In this document: positions 8,632 through 16,571 of the stretch, piece after piece
Layout of the letters: each line of letters begins with the position of its first letter
Numbering within the stretch: position 1 is the first letter of the stretch
DNA from: Actinoplanes flavus
GTDB taxonomy: Bacteria > Actinomycetota > Actinomycetes > Mycobacteriales > Micromonosporaceae
Assembly (NCBI RefSeq): GCF_017592555.1
Contig: NZ_JAGFNS010000004.1
Location: forward strand, 167,471-231,470
Length of the DNA: 64,000 bases
Direction of reading: 5' to 3'
Position numbers and translations under genes: made by a program
The notes under the pieces: generated by a model
Databases searched by the model: none
Seen by the model: the letters and a program-made list of their open reading frames with translations, nothing else
Told to the model about the DNA's origin: nothing

Positions 8632-8696
8632 CGCCTCGACCCTACCCGGCCACCCGGCGGCGGCCGCCGCCGGACGAGGGCGGCGGCCGCGTGTCC

Positions 8697-10196
8697 CTAG
8701 TGGTGGTGTGCCTGCTCGTGGGCGGCGGAGATGGCGGCCCACGACTTCGGCTCGGACGGGACGCTCAGCGTGGTGACGCCCAGGTCGGGGCGGCCCGGGG
8801 TGTAGAGCCACGTCGCCAGGAACGCGTCCAGGTCCACGCCGGAGATCTTCTCGGCCAGCGCCTGGAACTCCGGCGTGGTGCCGTCGCCGTCGCGGTTGGT
8901 GCCGGTCCACGCCTGGAGGATGGCGAAGAAGGCCTCGTCGCCGACCAGTTTGCGCAGGTGGTGGACGGTGAGCGCGCCACGGTCGTAGACCGCGCTGTGG
9001 AACAGCCGAGTGGGGCCGGGGTCGCCGGGCAGCACCTGCCAGAACGGGTCGTCCGCCGGGTGGGCGACCGAGTAGACGTAGTCGGCGATCTCGTCGGCGG
9101 TGCCCTCGTTCTGGTCCTCCGACCACAGCCACTGGGCGTACGACGCGAAGCCCTCGTTGAGCCAGATGTCCTTCCACTGGCCGAGCGCCACCGAGTCGCC
9201 GAACCACTGGTGCGCCAGTTCGTGGACCACGAGGGAGTTGTTGGTGCCGCGGGTGAACGAGACGCCGTCGTACACCGGACGGGTCTGGGTCTCCAGGGCG
9301 AAGCCCTGATCGTTGATGCCGGTGACCACGCCGCCGCGGGCGGTGAACGCGTAGGGGCCGAACTTCCCGGCCGCCCAGTCGATGATCTCGTCGGTGCGCT
9401 CCACGCTGGCCCGGGCGGCGGCCGCGGTGGTCGCGTCGAGGCGGGTGTCGTACGCCGTGACGATCGGGCTGCCGTCGGCGGAGGTGTCCCGGTACGTGTC
9501 GAAGTCACCGATCGCCAGGAATGTCAGATAGGTGGCCTGCGGCCGCTCCTGCCGCCACGACCAGCGGTCCCAGCCCACGAGCGCCTGCTGGGCCCACCGG
9601 GTCGGGGTGCCGTTGGAGATCACCTCGACGCCGTCCGGAACGAGCACCGACACGTCGAAACTGGCCTTGTCGGTGGGGTGGTCGTTGCTCGGGTACCACC
9701 ACCAGGCGATCTCCGGCTCGTTGACGGCGAGCGCGCCGTCCGCCGTACGGTTCCACGAGGTGAAGCCGGACGCCACGACCTGTGACGGGATGTCGTCGTA
9801 CTGCACCACGACGGTCACCTGGCTGCCCTTGCTGATCGGGCGGGCCGGGGTGACGACCAGTTCGTGGTCGCCCTGCCGGGTGAAGGTGGCCGCCCGGTTG
9901 TTGACCCGCACCGACTGGGTGGCCAGGGCGAAGTCCAGGTTGAAGGCGGACAGGTCCTGGGTGGCGGTGGCGAGAATCGTGGTGGTGCCGGTCAGACGGT
10001 CGGTGTCCGGGTAGTAGCGCAGGCGAATGTCGTAGTGGCCGACGTCGTAACCGCCGTTGCCGTACTCCGGGTAGTAGACGTCGCCGATGCCGGGGCTGCC
10101 GGGGGTGGGGGCGGCCTGAGCGCCGGCCTGGACGCCGAGGACGACGGTGAGGACGGCCGCGGTGACGGCGACGGTCCTGCTGAGCATGGGTCTCAT
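8697..10196 (-). CDS. Secreted M1-family metallopeptidase (aminopeptidase N-like)
   Basis: 499 residues from ATG 10196. A signal peptide (MRPMLSRTVAVTAAVLTVVL...QAGAQAA) precedes the M1 fold: GGVVTGINDQGFALETQTR stands where the GxMEN substrate loop normally lies, and HELAHQWFGDS at about residue 325 with NEGFASY downstream forms the zinc site (HExxH-18-E). The canonical GAMEN Met-Glu is replaced by DQGFALE, a deviation shared by some actinobacterial secreted forms. The protein lacks the large C-terminal ERAP-type domain and ends in a His-rich tail. ATG 10187 is an alternative start. Confidence 0.87.
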   Translation of the reverse strand: MRPMLSRTVAVTAAVLTVVLGVQAGAQAAPTPGSPGIGDVYYPEYGNGGYDVGHYDIRLRYYPDTDRLTGTTTILATATQDLSAFNLDFALATQSVRVNNRAATFTRQGDHELVVTPARPISKGSQVTVVVQYDDIPSQVVASGFTSWNRTADGALAVNEPEIAWWWYPSNDHPTDKASFDVSVLVPDGVEVISNGTPTRWAQQALVGWDRWSWRQERPQATYLTFLAIGDFDTYRDTSADGSPIVTAYDTRLDATTAAAARASVERTDEIIDWAAGKFGPYAFTARGGVVTGINDQGFALETQTRPVYDGVSFTRGTNNSLVVHELAHQWFGDSVALGQWKDIWLNEGFASYAQWLWSEDQNEGTADEIADYVYSVAHPADDPFWQVLPGDPGPTRLFHSAVYDRGALTVHHLRKLVGDEAFFAILQAWTGTNRDGDGTTPEFQALAEKISGVDLDAFLATWLYTPGRPDLGVTTLSVPSEPKSWAAISAAHEQAHHH

Positions 10197-10288
10197 GCGG
10201 GCAACGTACCAATGCATTTAAAACAATCAATAAACGTGATCCTGGGAACGGGAGGCGTTCCCGGACCGCGGCACCGTGATCATCGTGC

Positions 10289-12091
10289 GTGAGGCGATCG
10301 GGTTCTGACCCGTCACACCCGGCGGGGGACGTGGCCGACCGCCCGGAGCGGGCCGCTAACCTCGGGATTATCGAGGACGACCTGCGCCTGCTGCGCGCCT
10401 ACGAGCCGGTGGCCCGGTTCACCGAAGGGGAGTACTTCTTCCCGGTTTCGGTCGAACGGTACGTGGGCCGCGCCAGCCTGTGGCGTGCCCGGCCCGGCAG
10501 CGGCCTGCAGCAGGAGGCGCCCCCGGGCGGGCTCACCCTGGATCGGCTGCCCGCCGACGGCGGCTACTCGCTGTCCGGCATCGGCGCCGGCGACCGGCAC
10601 GCGCACATCCCGCTCCGGGAACGCCCACCCCACCTGCGCCGGTCCAGCCGGCTCGCCTCGGTCGGCCCGACCGCCCGCCTGGTCGACGCCATCAACCGGT
10701 TCTCCCTGCTGTTCCGCGGCAGCGTGCCCGGCGGCAGCGCCGCCCAGTCCTTCCTGCTGCAACGCGACCATCTCCGGCCGGACCAGCCCACCTACTACGG
10801 CCGGGTGCTGCGCGACGACCCGTGGATCGTCTGCCAGTACTGGTTTTTCTACAGCTTCAACAACTGGCGGTCGGCGTTCGGCGGCGTCAACGAGCACGAG
10901 GCCGACTGGGAACAGGTCACCGTCTACCTCGACGGCACCGTCACCGGCCCGGACGGGCTGCCGCCGCCCCGTTGGGTGGTCTTCTCCGCCCACGAGGAGA
11001 CCGGCGACGACCTGCGGCGCCGCTGGGACGACCCGGACCTCACGGTCCACGCCGGCCGGCACCCGGTGGTGTTCGTCGGCGCCGGCTCGCACTCCGGCGC
11101 CTACCTGCCCGGCGACTACCTGGTCACGGTCAAGCCGCCGAAACTGCGCGGCCTGGTCGGGGCACTGCGCTGGTCGGCCCGGCTGTTCGCGCCCTGGCAC
11201 CACCACCATCCGTCGGTCGGCATCCCGTACGTCGACTACGCCCGCGGCGACGGCCGCGCCGTCGGCCCCGGCCACGACGAATCGTGGCACCCGATCCTCA
11301 TCGGCGACGACACCCCGTGGGTCCGCGGCTTCCGCGGCCTGTGGGGCCGCGACACCCGTGACCGGCTCGGCGGCGAACGCGGCCCGGCCGGGCCCCGCTA
11401 CAGCCGCGACGGCACGGTCCGGCAGCCCTGGGCCGACCCGGTCGGCTGGGCCGGCCTCGCGAAGGTCGCTCCCAATCCGGAGGCCGAACGCAAACTCGCC
11501 GAGATCCGCCTGCAACGCGACCACGACCGCCTCACCGCACTCGACGACCAGATCACCGCCCTGCGGCAGGAACTCGCCATCGCCGCGGCCGGGCTCCCGG
11601 CCGGCTCGGCCGAGGTCCGCGGCCTGCTCCCGGACGAACGCCGGCTGCTCAACCTGCGCATGGAACACACCCGCCTCGCCGACGAACTGGCCGGCGCCGC
11701 CACCGCCGCACCGCTGACCGACCACCCGCACGCCCACCTGCTGCACCGGCGCGTCCCGCTGGAACCCGCCACCGGCCTCCGTGGCCGGATCATGTCGTGG
11801 TGGGCGGTTCTGAGCACCCCGCTGATCCTCGGCGCGCTCGGCGCCCTCGCCTTCCCGTTGGGCACCGGGGGAAGCGACATCGCCCTGGCCCTCCTGCTCG
11901 GCCTGCTCGCCGTGGAAGGCCTGGTCCGCGGCAAGTTCCTGGCGGTCCTGCTGCGCCTGATCCTGGCGGCCGCCGCGATCGGGGCACTGGTCCTGCTGTG
12001 GCTCGACGGCCGCTACGTCGTCACCTTCGTCTTCTTCGCCGCGGCGCTGCTGGTCCTGCTGGTCAACGTGCGCGAGGCGATGCGCAGATAG
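10289..12091 (+). CDS. Vps62-like protein with coiled coil and C-terminal membrane segments
   Basis: About 600 residues. The N-terminal two thirds resemble Vps62-related proteins: LRAYEPVARFTEGEYFFPVS, YWFFYSFNNWRSAFGG followed by NEHEADWEQVTVYL, WVVFSAHEETGD and HPVVFVGAGSHSGAYLPGDY. A charged helix near 400-440 (AERKLAEIRLQRDHDRL) looks coiled-coil. The last 110 residues hold three to four hydrophobic segments, so the protein is likely membrane-anchored. Start uncertain: GTG 10289 or GTG 10331 (after GGCGGGGGAC). It is followed after 9 bp by the NYN gene, suggesting a joint role. Confidence 0.75.
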   Translation: MRRSGSDPSHPAGDVADRPERAANLGIIEDDLRLLRAYEPVARFTEGEYFFPVSVERYVGRASLWRARPGSGLQQEAPPGGLTLDRLPADGGYSLSGIGAGDRHAHIPLRERPPHLRRSSRLASVGPTARLVDAINRFSLLFRGSVPGGSAAQSFLLQRDHLRPDQPTYYGRVLRDDPWIVCQYWFFYSFNNWRSAFGGVNEHEADWEQVTVYLDGTVTGPDGLPPPRWVVFSAHEETGDDLRRRWDDPDLTVHAGRHPVVFVGAGSHSGAYLPGDYLVTVKPPKLRGLVGALRWSARLFAPWHHHHPSVGIPYVDYARGDGRAVGPGHDESWHPILIGDDTPWVRGFRGLWGRDTRDRLGGERGPAGPRYSRDGTVRQPWADPVGWAGLAKVAPNPEAERKLAEIRLQRDHDRLTALDDQITALRQELAIAAAGLPAGSAEVRGLLPDERRLLNLRMEHTRLADELAGAATAAPLTDHPHAHLLHRRVPLEPATGLRGRIMSWWAVLSTPLILGALGALAFPLGTGGSDIALALLLGLLAVEGLVRGKFLAVLLRLILAAAAIGALVLLWLDGRYVVTFVFFAAALLVLLVNVREAMRR

Positions 12092-12100
12092 GCTCGCGGT

Positions 12101-13156
12101 GTGGACCAAGAAGAACGCATCGCCCTGTTCCTGGACTACGAGAACCTGGCGATCGGCGCCCGTGATCACCTCGGCGGCATGACCTTCGATCTGCGGCCGG
12201 TCACCGACGCCCTGGCCGAGCGCGGCCGGGTGGTGGTGCGCAAGGCGTACGCCGACTGGTCCTACTTCGACGAGGACCGCCGCCTGCTGACCCGCTCGCA
12301 CGTCGAGCTCATCGACATCCCGCAGAAGATGGGCGCCTCCCGCAAGAACGCCGCCGACATCAAGATGGTCGTCGACGCCCTGGAACTCGCCTTCGAACGC
12401 GCCTACATCTCGACGTTCGTCCTCTGCACCGGCGACAGCGACTTCACCCCGCTCGTCCACAAGCTGCGCGAACTCAACAAGCGGGTGATCGGCGTCGGCG
12501 TCGAGCGCACCACCTCGGCGCTGCTGCCGCCCGCCTGTGACGAGTTCCTGTTCTACGACCACCTCGAAGGTGTCGAGATCCCGGTGCCCGCCGCTTCGCG
12601 TACCCGCCCGGCTCCCGCCAAGACCGTCACCAGGCCGGAACCCGCGCCGGTCCCGGAAACCGTCATCGACACTCCCGCCCGCGACCCGGAGTCGCTGGCC
12701 ACGCTGGTCGCCCAGACCGTCTCCGGCCTGCAGCGCAGCGCCAGCGGCACGGTCACCGCCTCCACCCTCAAACGCACCCTGCTGCGCAAGGACCCGACGT
12801 TCAGCGAGGCCGACTACGGCTTCCGCGCCTTCGGCGAACTGCTGCGCCACCTCGCCGGCCGCAACGTCATCGAACTCGGCGACGGCCAGGCCAAGGGCGA
12901 CCCGGAGGTCGCCCTGCCCGAACACGGCGACCGTGAGGCCGCGTTCGGCCTGCTCAAGTCGGTGGTCATCGACGCCGGGCCGGTCGCCCTCTCCGGAATC
13001 AAGAACCGGGTGCGCAAGCTCGCCCCCGACTTCAGCGAGAAGAAGCTCGGCTACCGCAGCTTCCTGCAGTTCGCCAAGGCCGCCGCCACCGCCGGCGCCA
13101 TCGACCTGGCGTGGAACCCCGACATCGACGACTACCTCCTGACAAAACCCCATTGA
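12101..13156 (+). CDS. NYN-domain (PIN-like) nuclease with C-terminal OST-HTH/LOTUS repeats
   Basis: 351 residues. Residues 1-165 form an NYN domain: IALFLDYENLAIGA carries the first acidic residue, and KNAADIKMVVDALELAF and FVLCTGDSDFTPLVHKLREL the others of the predicted metal site. A Pro-rich linker leads to two OST-HTH-like repeats, one around LKRTLLRKDPTFSEADYGFR...FGELL and one around IKNRVRKLAPDFSEKKLGYRSFLQF. Such proteins are predicted RNases or RNA-binding regulators in the cytoplasm; the RNA target is unknown. GTG start, 9 bp after the Vps62-like gene. Confidence 0.88.
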   Translation: MDQEERIALFLDYENLAIGARDHLGGMTFDLRPVTDALAERGRVVVRKAYADWSYFDEDRRLLTRSHVELIDIPQKMGASRKNAADIKMVVDALELAFERAYISTFVLCTGDSDFTPLVHKLRELNKRVIGVGVERTTSALLPPACDEFLFYDHLEGVEIPVPAASRTRPAPAKTVTRPEPAPVPETVIDTPARDPESLATLVAQTVSGLQRSASGTVTASTLKRTLLRKDPTFSEADYGFRAFGELLRHLAGRNVIELGDGQAKGDPEVALPEHGDREAAFGLLKSVVIDAGPVALSGIKNRVRKLAPDFSEKKLGYRSFLQFAKAAATAGAIDLAWNPDIDDYLLTKPH

Positions 13157-13343
13157 TCGTACGGGCGAAAAAGCCCCCAACCGCAAGGAAACCGCCCCGC
13201 CCGCGCCGCGCGGGCTTTCCGCGACGTCCCAGCCGTGACGCGCCCGCCGGGCGTGAGCGGCCCGTCGCCCGAGGATCCGCTCAGCAGGCGCGGTGAGCCC
13301 TCAAACGGTCGGCCCGGATGCCGATGAGACAGGTGTGAGTGTC
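13157..13343. other. Intergenic leader between NYN and EAL-DICT genes
   Basis: This 187-bp stretch holds a weak stem GGGC-N6-GCCC followed by C-rich sequence shortly after the NYN stop (about 13169-13184), a poor terminator candidate, and no convincing promoter. GTG codons at 13293 and 13335 are alternative starts for the EAL-DICT gene. Confidence 0.3.
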
Positions 13344-14567
13344 ATGCCCACGGGTCAGGTTCTGTCTGACGTCCTGCTCGACGTGCACTGCGTCTATCAG
13401 CCGTTCGTGGATGTCGACACCGGGGCGGTGCTGGCGTTCGAGGCGCTGATGCGCGGCCCCGAGGGAACACCCCTGCAATCGCCGATCGCGCTGCTGGAGG
13501 CGGCCCGCGCCGCCGGACGGCTGGCCGACCTGGAACGGGCCTCGCTGCTCGCCTCGCTGGGCGACGCCGCGCGGATGTCCGGTGGGCGGCCGGTGACGCT
13601 CTTCGTCAACCTGGAGCCCAGCACGCTGACGCAGCGGCTCGACGTCGTCCTCGAAGCGCTCGAGACGCGGGCCCAGCACGTGCAGTTGGTCGTCGAGATC
13701 ACCGAGCGGGCGCTGTCCGAAGACCTCCCCGGGGTGCTGGCCGGGGCCGAGCGGCTGCGGGCCGCGGGCTGCGCCATCGCCCTCGACGACGTCGGTGTGA
13801 ATCCGGCGTCGCTCGCCTTCATCCCGCTGCTGCGGCCGAAGGTGGTCAAGCTCGACCTCAAACTGCTGCGCACGGTCAAGGACCCGGCCACCGTCGCCGT
13901 CGCGGGGGCGGTCCGGGCGTACGCCGAGGAGGTCGGCGCCGAGGTCGTCGCCGAGGGCATCGAGACGCCGGAGGACCTCACCCGGGCGCTGGTGCTCGGG
14001 GCCACCCTGGGGCAGGGCTGGCTGTGGAGCCGGGGTGCGCGCGAATTCCCGCCGTCGACCTTCCGGCCCGAGCGGTTCACGCCCCAGCCGATCGGTGCGG
14101 CGTTGCAGAAGACGCCGTACGCGCTGCTCGACGGCAAACGCCGGACCCGGCACGCGCCGAAGCATCTGCTCGCGCCGCTGTCGACGACGCTGGAGCTGAT
14201 GGCTCTCGAGGCCGCCGTGCCGCCGGTGCTGCTGGCGGCAATCGAGCACGTGCGGCACTTCCAGCCATCGATGCTGCACCGGTTCGCCGACCTGGCGGCC
14301 CGGCTGCCGTTCGTCGCCGCACTCGGCGTCGACATGCCGCCGGAGCCGGCGCCCGGGGTGCGCGGCGCCGCCCTGCACCCGCGGGATCCGCTGGCCAGCG
14401 AGTGGACCGTCGTGGTGCTGGGCGCGCACACCTCGGCCGCGCTGATAGCCCGTGACCTGGGGGACACCGGGCCGGATCCGGACCGTCAGTACGAGTTCGT
14501 CGTCACCTACGACCGGGCTCTGGTGACCGGGGCCGCCCACTCGATGGTGGGACGCCTCACCGGCTGA
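13344..14567 (+). CDS. EAL-DICT cyclic-di-GMP phosphodiesterase
   Basis: About 407 residues. EAL domain: FEALMRG, then FVNLEP, VEITERA, ALDDVGVN, VKLDLKLL, AEGIET and QGWLWSR, so the Glu, Asn, Glu, Asp-Asp, Lys, Glu and Gln catalytic positions are all present although DDFGxG is relaxed to DDVGVN. The C-terminal 180 residues match a DICT sensory domain. Predicted to hydrolyse c-di-GMP in response to an unknown cue. ATG 13344 has AGGTG 8 nt upstream; GTG 13293 would add 17 residues. Its last 61 bp overlap the convergent repeat-protein gene. Confidence 0.85.
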   Translation: MPTGQVLSDVLLDVHCVYQPFVDVDTGAVLAFEALMRGPEGTPLQSPIALLEAARAAGRLADLERASLLASLGDAARMSGGRPVTLFVNLEPSTLTQRLDVVLEALETRAQHVQLVVEITERALSEDLPGVLAGAERLRAAGCAIALDDVGVNPASLAFIPLLRPKVVKLDLKLLRTVKDPATVAVAGAVRAYAEEVGAEVVAEGIETPEDLTRALVLGATLGQGWLWSRGAREFPPSTFRPERFTPQPIGAALQKTPYALLDGKRRTRHAPKHLLAPLSTTLELMALEAAVPPVLLAAIEHVRHFQPSMLHRFADLAARLPFVAALGVDMPPEPAPGVRGAALHPRDPLASEWTVVVLGAHTSAALIARDLGDTGPDPDRQYEFVVTYDRALVTGAAHSMVGRLTG

Positions 14568-16315
14568 CGCTCTGCCGCCGTCGTCCAGCCGTGGCGCCAC
14601 GACGTCCAGGCCGACGCCGGCCTGGACGGGTTCGTGGCCGGCCTGGACGGGTTCGTGGCCGGCCTGGACGGGTTCGCGGTTGGCTGGGACGGGTTTGTGG
14701 CTGGCTGGGACGGGTTCGCGGTTGGCTGGGACGGGTTCGCGGTTGGCTGGGACGGGTTCGCGGTTGGCTGGGACGGGTTCGCGGTTGGCTGGGACGGGTT
14801 CGCGGTTGGCTGGGACGGGTTCGTGGCCGGCCGGAGCCGGTGACGCCGGGCTCCGGCGCGGGCGGCCGCCGCGTTCGCCTCGCGGCGCAGGCTGTCCCGG
14901 GCGTCGGCGGCGAGTTGCGCGTCGTGCCAGGCGGTCGCCTCGGCGGCGGCGGCCCACCGGTACAGCTGATCACGGACGGCGGCGACCGCCCGGCTCAGGA
15001 CCAGCTCCTGGTCGACGGGGTGCAGTCGCGGATTCCAGCCGCCCTCGCCGGAGGCCAGATCGGCCAGCACCGTGGCGGGCAGGTCACCGCGCTCGACGGC
15101 GGCCGCGGCGGCACGGTGCAGGAAGCGGGCGCGGTCGGCGTACTCGGCGACGGTGCGCCGGGTGCGCGGTGTCCGGAACGCGGCGGCCGCGCTGACTCGC
15201 GCCAGCCGCTGTTCGGCGTCCTGCCAGCTCTGCCAGGCCTCGGCGGCGGCCCGATCGGTCTGCCGCCAGTGCTCCCGCCAGCGGTCGGCGGCCTCGGCGG
15301 CGCGGGAAGCCGCGACCAGCAACTCGGCGGCGTAACGCTGGGCCTCGACCGCCTCGGCGTGCCATCGGGCGAGAGCCTCCCGGCGACGGCGCACCGCCGG
15401 GATCCGGGCCGCCAGCGGGTGGAGACGCCGCCACGCGCCCTGACCGGCGGCTGCCAGCAGGCCGGGAATCCGGGGCGGGAACAGGCGCAGCCAGCGTGCC
15501 GTCCGGGCGCGGGCCGTCCGGATCCGTGGGGGAAGCTCGCGAAGACGCCGCGCCGCCCGGCGGCGGGCCGTGGCCGGCAATCCGGCGATGTGTGTCAGGG
15601 ACCGAAGTAGATGCTGTCGTGCCTGGCGGCCGGTCGTGGCCGGCAATCCGGCGATGTGTGTCAGGGACCGAAGTAGATGCTGTCGTGCCTGGCGGCCGGT
15701 CGTGGCCGGCAATCCGGCGATGTGCGGCAAGTCGAGATGCAGATGCCGTCGTGCCCGGCGGCCGGTGGTGGCTGGCAATCCGGCGATGTGTGTCAGGGAC
15801 CGAAGTAGATGCTGTCGTGCCTGGTGGCCGGTGGTGGCTGGCACTTCGGCGATGTGCGGCAGGTGCAGGTGCCGGTGCAGATGCAGACGTGCCTGGTGGC
15901 CGGTGGTGGCCGGCAATCCGGCGATGTGCGGCAGGTCGAGATGCAGATGCTGTCGTGCCTCGCGGCCGCTCGTAGCCGGCGCCTCCGCGACCCGCTCCCC
16001 GGCACTGCGGCGGACTGCGGTCGCGGTGCTGCGGCGGGGGACGGTCGCGGCGCGGCGGGGAGCGGTCGCGGCGCCGCGGCGGACTGTGGTCGCGGCTCTC
16101 GGAAGAAGCGTGGCCGGTCGGCGGCTCGGGGTCACCGGCACGGACAGGACACGATCGTGACCGCCGGCCAGGAACGCGGGGATGCCCGACAGCGAGCGGC
16201 GGAGGCGACGGCCGGCCACCAGGAAGAGCGGGGCCAGCGTCGACACCAGCGATGTCAGTCGGCGCGCGAACAACACGGACCATCGCGGCCAGGCGCGCGA
16301 CAGGTCCTTGGGCAT
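14507..16315 (-). CDS. Repeat-rich helical protein with two in-frame minisatellites
   Basis: 602 residues, family not recognised. After MPKDLSRAWPRWSVLFARRL and one hydrophobic stretch (TSLVSTLAPLFLVAG) comes a basic region, then six to seven tandem 22-residue units of the type HIAGLPATTGRQARQHLLRS. A long Ala/Arg/Glu-rich probable coiled coil (about 330-500) follows, then ten NPSQPTA heptads and a basic tail. Repeat units are multiples of three, so the frame survives copy-number change. ATG 16315 is the best start. The last 61 bp are antisense to the EAL-DICT gene. Third-position GC in the repeats is lower than in neighbours. Confidence 0.6.
   Translation of the reverse strand: MPKDLSRAWPRWSVLFARRLTSLVSTLAPLFLVAGRRLRRSLSGIPAFLAGGHDRVLSVPVTPSRRPATLLPRAATTVRRGAATAPRRAATVPRRSTATAVRRSAGERVAEAPATSGREARQHLHLDLPHIAGLPATTGHQARLHLHRHLHLPHIAEVPATTGHQARQHLLRSLTHIAGLPATTGRRARRHLHLDLPHIAGLPATTGRQARQHLLRSLTHIAGLPATTGRQARQHLLRSLTHIAGLPATARRRAARRLRELPPRIRTARARTARWLRLFPPRIPGLLAAAGQGAWRRLHPLAARIPAVRRRREALARWHAEAVEAQRYAAELLVAASRAAEAADRWREHWRQTDRAAAEAWQSWQDAEQRLARVSAAAAFRTPRTRRTVAEYADRARFLHRAAAAAVERGDLPATVLADLASGEGGWNPRLHPVDQELVLSRAVAAVRDQLYRWAAAAEATAWHDAQLAADARDSLRREANAAAARAGARRHRLRPATNPSQPTANPSQPTANPSQPTANPSQPTANPSQPTANPSQPATNPSQPTANPSRPATNPSRPATNPSRPASAWTSWRHGWTTAAERQPVRRPTIEWAAPVTRARS
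14628..14837. repeat. 21-bp tandem repeat, 10 copies
   Basis: Ten head-to-tail 21-bp units starting at 14628. Read on the minus strand they encode NPSQPTA/NPSRPAT heptads. The inner six units are nearly identical and the outer ones diverge (Gln to Arg, Thr-Ala to Ala-Thr), as expected for expansion from the middle. Confidence 0.95.
15576..15977. repeat. 66-bp tandem repeat, about six copies
   Basis: Units begin GGCAATCCGG or a variant at 15576, 15642, 15708, 15774, 15840 and 15912. Five spacings are 66 bp and one is 72 bp (two extra codons). On the minus strand they encode 22-residue units of the 602-residue protein. The first two units are almost identical in DNA, indicating recent duplication. 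Confidence 0.93.
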
Positions 16316-16394
16316 GTTCCCGACCGTACCCGCAGGCCGTGGCCACCTCATCCGCCCCAGAGGGTGATGTGAGGCTCTTTCGGCGCAGAAGTCG

Positions 16395-16536
16395 GGTGGC
16401 GCGAACCGCCTGAGCAAGCGATTCGCGCCACCGGGTAACGCGGTCGGCGGCGCGTATGCCCGCCGGGTGGCGGGAACCGGCTGGGCAAGCGGTTTGCGCC
16501 ACCCGGTAACGCGGTCGGCGGCCCGTACACCCGGCT
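16395..16536. repeat. Two tandem 71-bp units, each a hairpin
   Basis: Unit 1: GGTGGCGCGAACCGC (16395-16409), 8-nt loop, GCGATTCGCGCCACC (16418-16432), 14 of 15 paired. Unit 2: 16466-16480 with 16489-16503, same loop type (CTGGGCAA) but a less perfect stem. Both are followed by GGTAACGCGGTCGGCGG. They lie between the end of the PL9 gene and the start of the repeat-protein gene, both on the minus strand, so they may act as a double terminator for PL9. Confidence 0.75.
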
Positions 16537-16571
16537 GATGGCGGCGGCGATGGGCCGCGCCGGAATCTCGC

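Noticed and set aside
13169..13184. GGGC-N6-GCCC as a terminator after the NYN gene
   Set aside because: Stem of only four pairs and no T-run on the plus strand; too weak to call.
10313..13186. 957-codon open frame on the minus strand
   Set aside because: It is antisense to the well-supported Vps62-like and NYN-OST-HTH genes and its product is a low-complexity Gly/Ala/Val/Gln mix; such long empty frames arise from GC-biased third positions.
15496..16160. Plus-strand frames with repeated AGNPAMCVRDRSR-type units
   Set aside because: Because the 66-bp unit is a multiple of three every frame repeats; the minus-strand frame is the only one continuous with flanking coding-like sequence.
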